Below are positions 24,002-32,834 of a stretch of DNA of 64,000 nt, in pieces (positions within the stretch are counted from its first letter, which is position 1; every line of letters begins with the position of its first letter). The notes beneath the pieces were generated by a model, which was not told where the DNA came from, ran no database searches, and saw only the letters and a program-made list of their open reading frames with translations. The DNA lies in the NCBI GenBank assembly GCA_963765725.1, contig CAVXXI010000003.1, forward strand, positions 248,001 through 312,000. Direction: 5' to 3'. Source of the stretch: DASQEH01 sp963765725. GTDB lineage: Bacteria > Actinomycetota > Actinomycetes > Propionibacteriales > Nocardioidaceae. The position numbers and the translations under genes are program-made.

Positions 24002-25465
24002 TCAGCGGCTTCGCGCCTCGCGCAGCTCTCCCGCCATGGCCGCCAGCCCCAGCTGGAGGTCGTTGGGGTGGATGTGCATGCCCTTCGAGGCGAACTCGGG
24101 CTCGTCGCTCGCGGCCAGCACCCCGGGGACCACATCCGCCAGGTGGTGCGCCGACGTCGCCCGGAGCGCCCCAAGCGCCCCCTCACCGCCGGCCTCCGTT
24201 GCCGCCCGCAGGGTCTGCGCGGGCGCGAGCGGCGTCGCCAGCTCCGGAACCGGAACCGCCGCTCGAGGCGTCGTCGCCGTCAGCAGGCCACCCAGGTGCT
24301 CCGCGGCGTCGACTCTCGCGCCCATGCTGGGCACCGTCTCGCCGCTGCGGCAGAACCGGGTCAGGATCGTCTTGATCAGCGACGTGTGGTCGTACGTGAC
24401 CGATGACACCGACCGCGCCTCGACGTACGGGCTGACGACCATCGACGGCACCCGGACGCCGTAGCTCCTGAAGTCCGCGCGGTCGTCGGCTGCCGCCGGG
24501 GGCGCCACGTGGTCGTAGAAGCCGCCGTGCTCGTCGTACAGCACCACGAGCATCGACTTCTCCCACTGCGGTCCCGACATCATCGCGTTCGCGACCAAGC
24601 GGGCCAGATGCTGTCCGTTGATGGCGTCTGTCGGGGGGTGGTCGTCGTTCTGCGGCCCCGACACGGTGTCGTAGAAGTTCGGGTCGAGCCAGCTGACACT
24701 GGGCAGCTTCCCCGCCCGGGCATCGTCCACGAACGACGGCTGGCCGGTGATCGGCTCCTTCTCGTTCACGAGCGCGAAGTGCTCGCCCGGGCGCAGGAGG
24801 TAGCGCGGGTCGACGAGCTGCAGGGTCGGCGGCTCGAGCTCGCTCGGTGACCAGTGGTACCAACGCCACGAGACGTCCGCGTCGTCCAGATGGCGTACGA
24901 ACGACGGCACCGCGAAGAAGGGGAAGTCGAACTTGTTGAACAGCCGCTTGTTGTCGACCCTTCCCCCGGACTCGCCGGCGATCGAGTACAGCCGGTTGGG
25001 CCAGGTCGCGCCGGGGACGCTCGCGAACCAGGAGTCGCAGATGCAGAAGTTGTCCGCCAGGTGGTCGTACGTGGGCAGGTCGGAGCCCTCGAAGTACCCC
25101 ATCACGTACGAGTCGGTCTCTGCTATCGCCTCGGCCCTATGGGCGGGATTGATCGACTCGACGTAGCTCTGCACGAAGCCGCTCATCGCTCCGCCGGCGA
25201 TCTGGGTCTTCACGGCGCTGCCGGTATGGCTGGGGTCCTGGTACGGCTTCGACGCGGTCGACGGCGCGTGATGGATCGGGTACGTCGTGCCGGAGTACGT
25301 GTTGGAGAGGCCGGGTCGCAGCCCGTTGACGTCGTCGCGCCCGCCCAGGCTCAGGTAGCCCAGCATGTGGTCGAACGACCGGTTCTCCAGCATGAGCACC
25401 ACGATGTGCTCGATCCGGTCCAACGCGGAGATCGCGTCGCTGCCTGTCAGTGCGTCGATACGCAT
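24002..25465 (-). CDS. Phosphoesterase family protein (phospholipase C/acid phosphatase AcpA-like)
   Basis: A 487-residue enzyme of the phosphoesterase superfamily that includes bacterial phospholipase C. Family marks are HIVVLMLENRSFDHMLGYL near the N-terminus (nucleophile-loop region), WPNRLYSIAGESGG, VSWLDPNFYDT, SMLVVLYDEHGGFYDHVAPP and RVPSMVVSPY. The last ~110 residues are a low-similarity extension. There is no clear Sec or Tat signal, unlike many plc proteins, so it may be cytoplasmic. ATG 25465 is preferred over GTG 25474 because AAGGGG lies at normal distance from the ATG. Substrate (phospholipid or phosphomonoester) is not settled by sequence. Confidence 0.85.
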   Translation of the reverse strand: MRIDALTGSDAISALDRIEHIVVLMLENRSFDHMLGYLSLGGRDDVNGLRPGLSNTYSGTTYPIHHAPSTASKPYQDPSHTGSAVKTQIAGGAMSGFVQSYVESINPAHRAEAIAETDSYVMGYFEGSDLPTYDHLADNFCICDSWFASVPGATWPNRLYSIAGESGGRVDNKRLFNKFDFPFFAVPSFVRHLDDADVSWRWYHWSPSELEPPTLQLVDPRYLLRPGEHFALVNEKEPITGQPSFVDDARAGKLPSVSWLDPNFYDTVSGPQNDDHPPTDAINGQHLARLVANAMMSGPQWEKSMLVVLYDEHGGFYDHVAPPAAADDRADFRSYGVRVPSMVVSPYVEARSVSSVTYDHTSLIKTILTRFCRSGETVPSMGARVDAAEHLGGLLTATTPRAAVPVPELATPLAPAQTLRAATEAGGEGALGALRATSAHHLADVVPGVLAASDEPEFASKGMHIHPNDLQLGLAAMAGELREARSR

Positions 25466-25550
25466 CGAGGTCACCCCTTACCGGCGTCGGCCGAGCGTCT
25501 TGCGACGATGATCCTCCGCCGTTCGGGCGCGCGTCAACGACGCAGCGTGC

Positions 25551-26096
25551 TCACGATGTCGCCAGGCGCGACGCGTTCCACTCGTCGGCCAGCAGCCCGA
25601 GGACCACCTCGTCGGCGAAGTCGCCGAGGACCCAGGCGGACCTGCGGAAGTGACCCTCGCGGACGAACCCGACGCGGGTCGCAGCGCGGATCATCGCTTC
25701 GTTGTCCGCCAGGGTCTCGACCTGCAGCCGGTGCAGGCCGCGCACGGAGAACCCGTACTCGCACAGGACCCGCACCGTGTCGGTGCTCAGTCCCCTGCCG
25801 CGGAAGCCCGGCCGCAGCGAGATGCCGAGATGTGCCGTCCGGTTGTGCAGGTCGACGCCCCACAGCAGCGCCTCGCCCGCCAGCTCGCCGCTCGCGACCT
25901 CCTCGACCGAGAACGCGGCGCTGTCGCCCGGCTCGCCCGTCGCGCCGTACGGCGAGGTCGAGCCTTCCCCGAGCGGTCTCCACGGCCGAGAGTCGGCCCG
26001 GGACCTGGTGGCGACGTCCTCGTGCAGCTCCGCATGCAGCACGGGCACATCGGCTTCGCGCCGCGCACGCAGTACGACGAGGTCTCCGTGCAACAT
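25551..26096 (-). CDS. GNAT family N-acetyltransferase, RimJ/RimL-like
   Basis: A 181-residue acetyltransferase. Typical RimJ/L features are the start GDLVVLRARREADVPVLHAE, the middle strand LLWGVDLHNRTAHLGISL, the acetyl-CoA loop RPGFRGRGLSTDTVRVLCEYGF, and LHRLQVETLADNEAMIRAATRVGFVREG (outline), where the Asn of the TLADNEAM motif is conserved. The family acetylates ribosomal-protein N-termini or small amines; the substrate here is unknown. The start is at 26096, giving a short intergenic space with the divergent DUF1028 gene. That gene's -10 lies within 61 bp of this start. Confidence 0.83.
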   Translation of the reverse strand: MLHGDLVVLRARREADVPVLHAELHEDVATRSRADSRPWRPLGEGSTSPYGATGEPGDSAAFSVEEVASGELAGEALLWGVDLHNRTAHLGISLRPGFRGRGLSTDTVRVLCEYGFSVRGLHRLQVETLADNEAMIRAATRVGFVREGHFRRSAWVLGDFADEVVLGLLADEWNASRLATS

Positions 26097-26151
26097 GGGT
26101 GGCCCCCGTCTGCCGGTGATGGCGGCCGGCGCCGCCGCGCTCGCAGCGTAC

Positions 26152-26157
26152 TACCGT
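26152..26157 (+). promoter_or_regulatory. Probable leaderless -10 for the DUF1028 gene
   Basis: TACCGT ends 6 nt before ATG 26164. No Shine-Dalgarno is present. The arrangement is the same as at 10903 and 3294. Confidence 0.5.
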
Positions 26158-26163
26158 GACGCC

Positions 26164-26985
26164 ATGACGTTCTCGATCGTGGCCCGAAGTGACGACGGCG
26201 ACAGCCTCGGAGTCGCGGTGGCCTCCAAGTTCCTGGCGGTCGGCTCAGCGGTGCCCGCGGCTCGCCTGGGCGCCGGAGCGGTTGCGACCCAGTCCTTCTG
26301 CAACACCCTGTACAAGCGGAACGGCCTGCAGCGCATGGAAGCCGGAGCCTCGGCCGGCGACACCCTCGATGCGCTGCTGGCGGCCGACGACGAGCGCGAG
26401 GAGCGGCAGGCGGGCATCGTCGACGCAGCGGGTCTGGCCGCTACCTGGACGGGCTCGGGCTGCATGGACTGGGCGGGGGGCTTTACCGGTCCGGGCTTCG
26501 CGATCCAGGGCAACATCCTGACCGGACCTGAGGTCCTCGACGCGATGCGTGACGCGTTCGTCGACTCCCAGGGCGAGGCGCTCGCCGAGCGTCTGCTGGC
26601 GGCGTTGCGCGCGGGCGACGCAGCCGGCGGCGACCGGCGAGGGCGGCAGAGCGCCGCGCTGCTCGTGGTGTCGTCGACGGGCAGCTACACGCCTGGGGAC
26701 GACCTGGCGTACGACCTGCGGGTCGATGACCACCCGGAGCCGGTCTCCGAGCTGGAGCGGCTGCTCGGCCTGCACCACCTGTTCTTCGACCGGCCGACGA
26801 CCGACGACCTGCTGCCGCTCGAGGGCGAGCTCGCCGACGAGGTCAGCGGGCACCTGGCCCGGCTCGGCTACCCGGACCTCGACACGTGGGCGGGAGTCGA
26901 GAACTACGAGCTGCGGGTCGTCCCCGGCCAGATCGACACCACGGTGCTGGCGCGGCTGCGCGAGCAGGCCGGGCCCGCTTCCTGA
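26164..26985 (+). CDS. DUF1028 family protein (Ntn-hydrolase-like)
   Basis: A 273-residue protein. The N-terminus MTFSIVARSDDGDSLGVAVAS, with GVAVASKFLAVGSAVPAA and GAVATQSFCNT, matches the DUF1028 fold, which resembles Ntn hydrolases. FAIQGNILTGPEVLDAM is a further family motif. Beyond residue ~200 is a second region (LDDHPEPVSELERLLGLHHLFF in outline) usual in this group. The reaction is unknown; a link to peptidoglycan or peptide turnover has been suggested by fold only. ATG 26164 follows TACCGT by 6 nt, so translation is probably leaderless. It converges with the Gfo/Idh operon. Confidence 0.8.
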   Translation: MTFSIVARSDDGDSLGVAVASKFLAVGSAVPAARLGAGAVATQSFCNTLYKRNGLQRMEAGASAGDTLDALLAADDEREERQAGIVDAAGLAATWTGSGCMDWAGGFTGPGFAIQGNILTGPEVLDAMRDAFVDSQGEALAERLLAALRAGDAAGGDRRGRQSAALLVVSSTGSYTPGDDLAYDLRVDDHPEPVSELERLLGLHHLFFDRPTTDDLLPLEGELADEVSGHLARLGYPDLDTWAGVENYELRVVPGQIDTTVLARLREQAGPAS

Positions 26986-26998
26986 GCCGCCCCGCGCC

Positions 26999-28036
26999 TC
27001 AGCCCTCAGGGAGCTCCAGCGGCAGCGATACCATCTCGGCGCGGTCGGCAGCGGCGTACCCCGCGAGCGCGATCTCGAGGGCGCGTAGGCCGTCGTCCCC
27101 TGTCGCGCAGGGACTGAGGACCTCCCCCGCCCGCACCGAGGCGACGAACGCCTCGACCATATTGGCGTCGACGTCGACCCCGAACGGGACCAGCCGCAGG
27201 CCGCCGCCCGCCGAGGCGCTCACGAGTCGTACCGACTCGGCCAGGTCCGTGATCGACAGCGACCCGCGGGTGCCGACGACGCGTAGGTAGAAGTCGTAGT
27301 CCCAGGGGTTTCCGGCCGGCACCGACCAGCTCGGGTCGACGCTGGCGACGGGGCCGTCGTCGAACACCAGCGACAGCAGCGCCACGTCGTCGACACCGCA
27401 GTCCCACAGCTTCGAGTCGACCTCGGCGGCCACGCGCACCACTTCCCGACCAGTCAGGTGACGCATCACGTCGGTGAGGTGGACGGAATGGTCGATCAGC
27501 GCTCCGCCGCCAGACTCCGCCTTCGTGGTGATCCACGACGGGTACTGAGGCGGCAGCGGTGGACGTCCACGATTGCCGGCAACCATGGCCAGCACGTCGC
27601 CCAGGTCGCCGGCGGCGATCGCCGACCGGACCTGCTGGACGAGCGGCAGGAACCTCGTCACGAACGCCATCTGGAGCTGTACGGAGCTGCGAGCGCACAC
27701 GTCGACGATGGCGCGGGCGTCCTGCAAGCCGGTGGCGATCGGCTTCTCGCACAGGACGTGCAACCCGTGGCCGGCGGCCAGCTCGACGAGCCGGCGGTGC
27801 TGCACGGTGGCGCTGCAGACGACGACGGCCTCGACGCCGGCACGCTCGACCAGGCTGGTCGCGTCGCTGAACTGTGGGGCGCCGAACTCCCGTGCGATCG
27901 GCGTTGCCAGCTCCGGCATCTCGTCGAAGACGCCGAGCAGGCGAGCGGCCGGCGACGAGGTGAGCGCCCGCGCGTACGACCAGGCGTGCGCCGTGTGGGC
28001 ACAGCCGAGGATGGCGACTCCGAGCGGCTCGGTCAC
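26999..28036 (-). CDS. Gfo/Idh/MocA family oxidoreductase (second gene of pair)
   Basis: A 345-residue NAD(P)-dependent dehydrogenase of the sugar/inositol type. The Rossmann loop is GVAILGCAHTAHAWSYARAL, and the hallmark LHVLCEKPIATGLQDARAIV carries the EKP motif. GGGALIDHSVHLTDVMRHL holds the catalytic His region. The substrate is probably a polyol or an oxidised sugar. The start is GTG 28036, overlapping the stop of the upstream paralogue by 4 bp (GTGA), so the two are translationally coupled and may form a hetero-oligomer or act in sequence. The open frame continues upstream but only as antisense-like sequence. Confidence 0.85.
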   Translation of the reverse strand: MTEPLGVAILGCAHTAHAWSYARALTSSPAARLLGVFDEMPELATPIAREFGAPQFSDATSLVERAGVEAVVVCSATVQHRRLVELAAGHGLHVLCEKPIATGLQDARAIVDVCARSSVQLQMAFVTRFLPLVQQVRSAIAAGDLGDVLAMVAGNRGRPPLPPQYPSWITTKAESGGGALIDHSVHLTDVMRHLTGREVVRVAAEVDSKLWDCGVDDVALLSLVFDDGPVASVDPSWSVPAGNPWDYDFYLRVVGTRGSLSITDLAESVRLVSASAGGGLRLVPFGVDVDANMVEAFVASVRAGEVLSPCATGDDGLRALEIALAGYAAADRAEMVSLPLELPEG

Positions 28037-29031
28037 CGGACACCCCCCTCGGTCAGGTCGACGACGGTGCCCGTGGCCATGGACTCGACGGCGGCGAGCG
28101 CCGTACGCAGCGCCGTGAAGCCGGCTGCGGCAGGTACCGGCGACGGTCCACCCGATCGCACCGCCGCAACGAAGCTGCGTACCTCGGCGTGGAACCCTCG
28201 GTCGCTCAGCGGGTCGAAGCGCACCGACGCGCCGTCGGCGAGGAACAGCTCGCCCCCGGCGATGTCGTCGTAGCTCCAGTGCAGCCGTCCCCCGGTGCCG
28301 ACGATCTCGGTGCGGAGCTTGAACCCGTGGGATGACGGGTGGGCCCAGCTGGTCTCGATCAGCGCCATGGCCCCGCTCGCGTACCGCACGGTCACCAGGG
28401 CGTAGGTGTTGGGCCCGACGGCCGAGTCGGCCCCCACGGCGTGCAGGCGTACCGGGTCGCTTCCGGCGATCCACGACAAGAAGTCGAAGCTGTGCACGGC
28501 CAGGTCGACCAGCGGTCCTCCCGACTGGTCGGGGTCGGCGAACCAGCCGCCCTCGCTCCAGCCCGGCAGCGATGTCGTCATCGAGTGCGACATCATCGCG
28601 ATGTCTCCGAGGTGACCGGCCTCGACGATGTCCTTGGCCTGGCGGTGGTCAGGCTCGAAGCGCGAGACGTGGCCGATCATCAAGACGCCAGGTGCGGTGC
28701 TGCCGGCAGCCACGATCCTGCGGGCGTCGTCGAGTGTCCGCGCGATCGGCTTCTCACACAACACGTGCAGGCCGGCCTCCAGAGCCCGTACGGCCAGGGC
28801 TGCGTGGGTCGGCGAGGGGGTGCACACACTCAGGATGTCGAGGTCGGCCGCGAGCAGGTCGTCGATGTCGGCCACCGCGGCCGCACCAACCTCCGAGGCC
28901 AGCGCCTGCGCCTTGGCGAGGACCGGGTCGGCGATCGCCACGACGCGTACGCCGGGCGTCGCCGCGTACGCGTGCACATGGGCCGTCGCGATGAAGCCCG
29001 CCCCGGCGACACCCACCCTCAGGTCGCTCAC
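28033..29031 (-). CDS. Gfo/Idh/MocA family oxidoreductase (first gene of pair)
   Basis: A 332-residue dehydrogenase paralogous to the following gene. The NAD(P) loop is VGVAGAGFIATAHVHAY, then VVAIADPVLAKAQALA and LHVLCEKPIARTLDDARRIV with the EKP motif. The catalytic segment SGGPLVDLAVHSFDFLSWI carries the conserved Asp and His. Such enzymes oxidise or reduce C-OH positions of sugars and inositols. No transporter, isomerase or regulator for sugar use is adjacent, so the pathway is open. GTG 29031 is the start; no strong ribosome site is visible. Confidence 0.85.
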   Translation of the reverse strand: MSDLRVGVAGAGFIATAHVHAYAATPGVRVVAIADPVLAKAQALASEVGAAAVADIDDLLAADLDILSVCTPSPTHAALAVRALEAGLHVLCEKPIARTLDDARRIVAAGSTAPGVLMIGHVSRFEPDHRQAKDIVEAGHLGDIAMMSHSMTTSLPGWSEGGWFADPDQSGGPLVDLAVHSFDFLSWIAGSDPVRLHAVGADSAVGPNTYALVTVRYASGAMALIETSWAHPSSHGFKLRTEIVGTGGRLHWSYDDIAGGELFLADGASVRFDPLSDRGFHAEVRSFVAAVRSGGPSPVPAAAGFTALRTALAAVESMATGTVVDLTEGGVR

Positions 29032-29198
29032 CGGCGGTCCCGGTTGCAGCGCTCTGGCATCGGCTGCCTTTCCTAGTCGGCTTCGGTGAATCGGTTCGCC
29101 GATCCTGCCAGAGAGCGTGCAGGCCCGAGGAGTCAGGTGGTGCGTCGCAGCGGAGTCGAGGGGACACCGCTCGACGAGCGGTTGGTCTGTGGAGGTCC

Positions 29199-31055
29199 CT
29201 AGCCCTGCGCCATGTCGACGAAGCGGGAGTAGTGGCCCTGGAATGCCAGCACGATGTCGCGGGTCGGGCCGTTGCGGTGCTTGGCGACGATCAGGTCGGC
29301 TTCACCGGGTCGGGTGGACTCCTTCTCGTACACGTCCTCGCGGTGCAGCAGGATCACCATGTCGCTGTCTTGCTCCAGCGACCCTGACTCGCGCAGGTCC
29401 GACAGCAGCGGCCGTTTCGAGGTGCGCTGCTCCGAGCCCCGGTTGAGCTGGGAGATGGCGATGACGGGCACGTCGAGCTCCTTGGCCAGCAGCTTGATCG
29501 AGCGCGAGAACTCCGACACCTCGAGCTGCCGGGACTCCACCTTTTTGCCCGACGTCATCAGCTGGAGGTAGTCGATGACGACCAGGCGCAGGTCGTGGCG
29601 CTGCTTGAGCCGCCGGGCCTTCGCGCGGATCTCCATCATGGTCAGGTTGGGCGAGTCGTCGATGAACAGCGGCGCCTCGGACACCTCACCCATCTTGCGC
29701 ACGAGCTTGTTCCAGTCGTCGTCGCCCATTTTGCCGTTGCGCATGTGGTGGAGGGGGATCCTGGCCTCGGCGGAGAGCAGGCGCATGGTGATCTCGGTCC
29801 TGCTCATCTCGAGGGAGAAGATCACGCTCGTCAGCCCGTTCTTGATCGACGCGGACCTGGCGATGTCGAGACCGAGCGTGGAGTTGTGGGTGGGCACCAT
29901 CGCCCGGGTGACGAGGTACAGATGGTCGGCGCTGTCGACCTGTACGCAACGCACGGCGACGCTGGGCACCGGATGTACCGCCACGACCTTCCAGCTCGTG
30001 TCGAGGCTGCGCTGGCAGCGCGGGCTCGTCCAGTGGGTGAGCGCGGCGCGGCCGGTGAGCGGCGCCGGGCTGTCGATGGTGTGGACCGCACCGGATGTCA
30101 GCTCGTCAGCGAGCTGCTCCGTGGTCCGGACGCCGGACCCGAAGCCGCACGTCGTCAGCCACTGGTGCGCGGCGTCGGCGACGACCGAGCTGCCGTCGGA
30201 CAGCTCGACCCGGAAGCACGGCCGGCCGACGAGGACCTCGGTCGCGGCGACGACACGCGTCGGCCGCCCGTCGGAGCCGATCAGCTCGTCGCCGACCTGG
30301 ACCTCGCCCATGGTCGTCCAGCCCTCCGGAGTCGGGACGGCGGTGTCGAGCGCCAGCGCCTTGCCGATCGCGGGCCGGGCGGCGACGATCACCATCTGGC
30401 CGCCGTGCAGGCCGTTGGTGAGCTCGTCGAGCTCGGCGAAACCGGTGGGTACACCGGCCATCATCCCGTCGCGGTTGCCGATCGCCTCGAGCTCGTCGAT
30501 CGTGAGCTCCATGATGTCGGCGAGCGGGGCGTAGTCCTCGGACGCGCGCCGCTCGGTGACTCCGTAGATCTCCGCCTGAGCCTGGTCGACCACGTCGTCG
30601 ACCTGTCCCTCTGCGGCGTACCCGATCTGGACGATCTTGGTGCCGGCGTCGACCAGGCGCCTCAGGATCGCCTTCTCGCGCACGATCTCCGCGTAGTAGC
30701 CGGCATTGGCCGCCACGGGTACACCGGCGACCAATGTGTGGAGGTATGGCGCGCCCCCGGCCCGCACGAGGTCGCCGTTGCGGGTCAGCTCGGCGGCGAC
30801 CGTGATCGCGTCCGCCGGCTCGCCTCGCCCGTACAGGTCCAGCACCGCGTCGAAGACCAGCTCGTGCGCCGGCCGGTAGAAGTCGCTGCCCCGCAGCACC
30901 TCGACGACGTCGGCGATCGCGTCCTTGCTCAGCAGCATTGCGCCGAGAACCGACTGCTCGGCATTCTCGTCCTGCGGAGGGGTACGGCCCACGGGTCCCT
31001 CGCGGCCGTAGTCGTCCGGCACGGGTTGCGGACCGGTGTACTCGGCGACGCTCAC
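29199..31055 (-). CDS. dnaB: Replicative DNA helicase DnaB, precursor with intein
   Basis: The precursor has 618 residues: a 459-residue helicase interrupted by a 159-residue intein at residues 233-391. N-terminal domain: PPQDENAEQSVLGAMLL. C-terminal RecA-like domain: Walker A is split as AARPAIGK | STLGLD by the intein. Later come VIFSLEMSRTEI, LRLVVIDYLQLM (Walker B region), ISQLNRGSEQR and SDLRESGSLEQDSDMVILLHR. The ring helicase unwinds DNA at the replication fork; without splicing the P-loop Ser/Thr is displaced and the ATPase should be dead. It is monocistronic here, because the MATE gene on the other strand separates it from rplI, although the ribosomal operon keeps its usual neighbourhood. 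Confidence 0.97.
   Translation of the reverse strand: MSVAEYTGPQPVPDDYGREGPVGRTPPQDENAEQSVLGAMLLSKDAIADVVEVLRGSDFYRPAHELVFDAVLDLYGRGEPADAITVAAELTRNGDLVRAGGAPYLHTLVAGVPVAANAGYYAEIVREKAILRRLVDAGTKIVQIGYAAEGQVDDVVDQAQAEIYGVTERRASEDYAPLADIMELTIDELEAIGNRDGMMAGVPTGFAELDELTNGLHGGQMVIVAARPAIGKALALDTAVPTPEGWTTMGEVQVGDELIGSDGRPTRVVAATEVLVGRPCFRVELSDGSSVVADAAHQWLTTCGFGSGVRTTEQLADELTSGAVHTIDSPAPLTGRAALTHWTSPRCQRSLDTSWKVVAVHPVPSVAVRCVQVDSADHLYLVTRAMVPTHNSTLGLDIARSASIKNGLTSVIFSLEMSRTEITMRLLSAEARIPLHHMRNGKMGDDDWNKLVRKMGEVSEAPLFIDDSPNLTMMEIRAKARRLKQRHDLRLVVIDYLQLMTSGKKVESRQLEVSEFSRSIKLLAKELDVPVIAISQLNRGSEQRTSKRPLLSDLRESGSLEQDSDMVILLHREDVYEKESTRPGEADLIVAKHRNGPTRDIVLAFQGHYSRFVDMAQG
29883..30359 (-). other. Class 3 mini-intein inserted in the DnaB Walker A motif
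   Basis: 159 residues. The first residue is Ala (ALALDTAVPTPEGWTTMGEV) rather than Cys or Ser, the C-terminus is PTHN and the +1 extein residue is Ser. Block B is ADAAHQWLT with Trp67 two residues after His65. Block F is AVRCVQVDSADHLYLV with Cys138. Block G is MVPTHN with Thr157 and Asn159. Trp, Cys and Thr in these places are the WCT signature of class 3 inteins, which splice from a block F cysteine. The 60-odd residues between blocks B and F are too few for a homing endonuclease and show no LAGLIDADG motif. Confidence 0.9.
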
Positions 31056-31403
31056 GGATCTCCTCTCGGTGCTGCTGGAAGCGGCCCGGCTCTACGGGAG
31101 TGCCCCACGACTGCGACGCTAGGCTGCAGCGCCGACACAACGGCCTGTGCGCCGCCGGGCCGACACGTCGAGGCGATGCCGTGGAGTTCGTGCGGAGCCG
31201 TGCCGACGTTATGCGCAGTCGGCGGCTGCGGGAAGTGCGCCGTTCACAAGCGGCTGTGGATCTCCTGTGGACGATGCGCCCGAAGGGATGTGCACAGCCT
31301 GGGGATACATCGGTGGATGACCTCCCGGCAAGTCCTCGGAGAACCGGCGTGACCTGCACCGTTGCCCGCACCCAGGTGTGGAGGACGAAAAAGGTGGAGG
31401 AGA
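31056..31403. other. Divergent intergenic region between dnaB and the MATE gene
   Basis: 348 bp without a convincing gene. It contains three TGTGGA cores resembling DnaA boxes: TGTGGATCT (31255-31263), TGTGGACGA (31266-31274, complementary to TCGTCCACA) and TGTGGAGGA (31377-31385), plus a TGTGCACAG. The rest is featureless G/C-rich sequence. The ribosome site of the MATE gene (AAAGG, 31390s) ends it. This is too sparse to be oriC; DnaA control of dnaB is possible. Confidence 0.4.
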
Positions 31404-32834
31404 ATGCTGGGTGCCATGCTCCGGCAACCACCAGGTGAGACGCCGTCGGGCAGCCGAGCGGCAAGACGCCTGCAGGACCGTGAGATCGCGCGGCTGGCCG
31501 TCCCGGCGTTTGCGGCGCTCGTTTCCGAGCCACTCTTCCTGCTCGCAGACGCGGCCATCGTCGGCCACCTGGGGACCCCGCAGCTAGCTGCCCTGGGAAT
31601 CGCCGGAACCGTCGTGCAGACGGTGATCGGCGCCTTCGTGTTCCTCGCCTACGGGACCACGTCGGCGGTAGCCCGCAACCTCGGCGCCGACCGGCGTGGC
31701 GACGCCATGGGTGCCGGTGTCGACGGCATCTGGCTGGCGCTGGTGATCGGAGCGCTCGCCGCCCTGGCCACGCTGTCCGCGTCGTCGCAGCTCGTGGACT
31801 GGTTCTCTCCCAGCCCCGAGGTCCGCGGCTTCGCCCTCACGTACCTGCGTATCGCCGGGTTCGGTATACCCGCCCTGCTCATGATGTTCGCCGCGACGGG
31901 AGTGCTCCGCGGCCTGCAGGACACCCGGACGCCGCTGCTGGTGGCGATCAGCGCGAACACCGTCAACATCGGCCTCAACGTGGGCTTCGTCTACGGTCTC
32001 GGCTGGGGGATAGCGGGATCGGCGCTCGGGACCTTGACGGCGCAGACGGCCGGGGCAGCTGCTCTGGTCCTCGTCGTCGCCCGGGTCGCGCGCGGCGCCG
32101 GTGCGGCCCTGCTCCCGCACCGCCGCGGCATGAGGGCGGCGTGGCGGGCCGGGGTACCTCTGCTCGTCCGGACGTTGTCGCTTCGAGCGACGCTCGTACT
32201 GGCGACGTACGTCGCGGCGTCGATCTCCACCGTGGCGGTGGCGGCGCACCAGGTGGCGTTCACGGTCTGGACGTTCCTCGCCTTCGCCCTGGACGCCATC
32301 GCGATCGCCGGTCAGGCGATCACGGGCCGGCTGCTCGGAGCCGGCGACGCCGCGGGCGCGCGGGAGGCGGCCACGCGGATGACCTGGTGGGGCGTTGCGT
32401 CGGGCATCGTCTTAGGAGCGGCGGTCATCGCCGTCCGGCCGCTGCTGGTTGCCGTGTTCACCGACGACGCCGCAGTACAGCATGCGCTGTCGGCGGTGCT
32501 GTTGATCGTCGGCCTGCAGCAACCCGTTGCCGGTGTCGTGTTCGTACTGGACGGGGTGCTGATCGGTGCCGGGGACGGCCGCTACTTGGCCTGGGTCGGC
32601 CTGCTGAACTTCGCCGTCTTCGCGCCCTTGGCGATGGCCGTCTGGGAGTTCGACGGTGGGCTCGTACAGCTCTGGCTCGCCTTCGTCGCGTTCATGGTCA
32701 TGCGGATGCTCACCCTGCTCGCGCGTGCTCGCAGCGACCGATGGCTCGTGCTCGGCGCCGTTGCCGAAGCCCGGGCCGGGAGAGGTCCGGCGCCGGGCTC
32801 GGCAGCGATCAGGAGGCGACGACCTCGAGGTTGA
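31404..32834 (+). CDS. MATE family efflux transporter (DinF-type)
   Basis: A 476-residue membrane protein with the 12-helix MATE plan in two similar halves, for example IARLAVPAFAALVSEPLFLLADAAIVGHLG (outline) at helix 1-2 and VGLQQPVAGVVFVLDGVLIGAGDGRYLAW in the second half. The family exports drugs or metabolites by H+ or Na+ antiport; the substrate is unknown. A MATE gene between the rpsF operon and dnaB is also the Streptomyces arrangement as I recall it. ATG 31404 has AAAGG about 9 nt upstream. The last ~25 residues are Arg-rich, and the 3' end overlaps the convergent rplI by 26 bp. Confidence 0.88.
   Translation: MLGAMLRQPPGETPSGSRAARRLQDREIARLAVPAFAALVSEPLFLLADAAIVGHLGTPQLAALGIAGTVVQTVIGAFVFLAYGTTSAVARNLGADRRGDAMGAGVDGIWLALVIGALAALATLSASSQLVDWFSPSPEVRGFALTYLRIAGFGIPALLMMFAATGVLRGLQDTRTPLLVAISANTVNIGLNVGFVYGLGWGIAGSALGTLTAQTAGAAALVLVVARVARGAGAALLPHRRGMRAAWRAGVPLLVRTLSLRATLVLATYVAASISTVAVAAHQVAFTVWTFLAFALDAIAIAGQAITGRLLGAGDAAGAREAATRMTWWGVASGIVLGAAVIAVRPLLVAVFTDDAAVQHALSAVLLIVGLQQPVAGVVFVLDGVLIGAGDGRYLAWVGLLNFAVFAPLAMAVWEFDGGLVQLWLAFVAFMVMRMLTLLARARSDRWLVLGAVAEARAGRGPAPGSAAIRRRRPRG

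Noticed and set aside
29883..30359. Homing endonuclease in the DnaB intein
   Set aside because: Only ~70 residues separate blocks B and F, and no LAGLIDADG or HNH motif is present.
31056..31403. Origin of replication
   Set aside because: Only three weak DnaA-like cores, no AT-rich unwinding element and no dnaA/dnaN neighbours.
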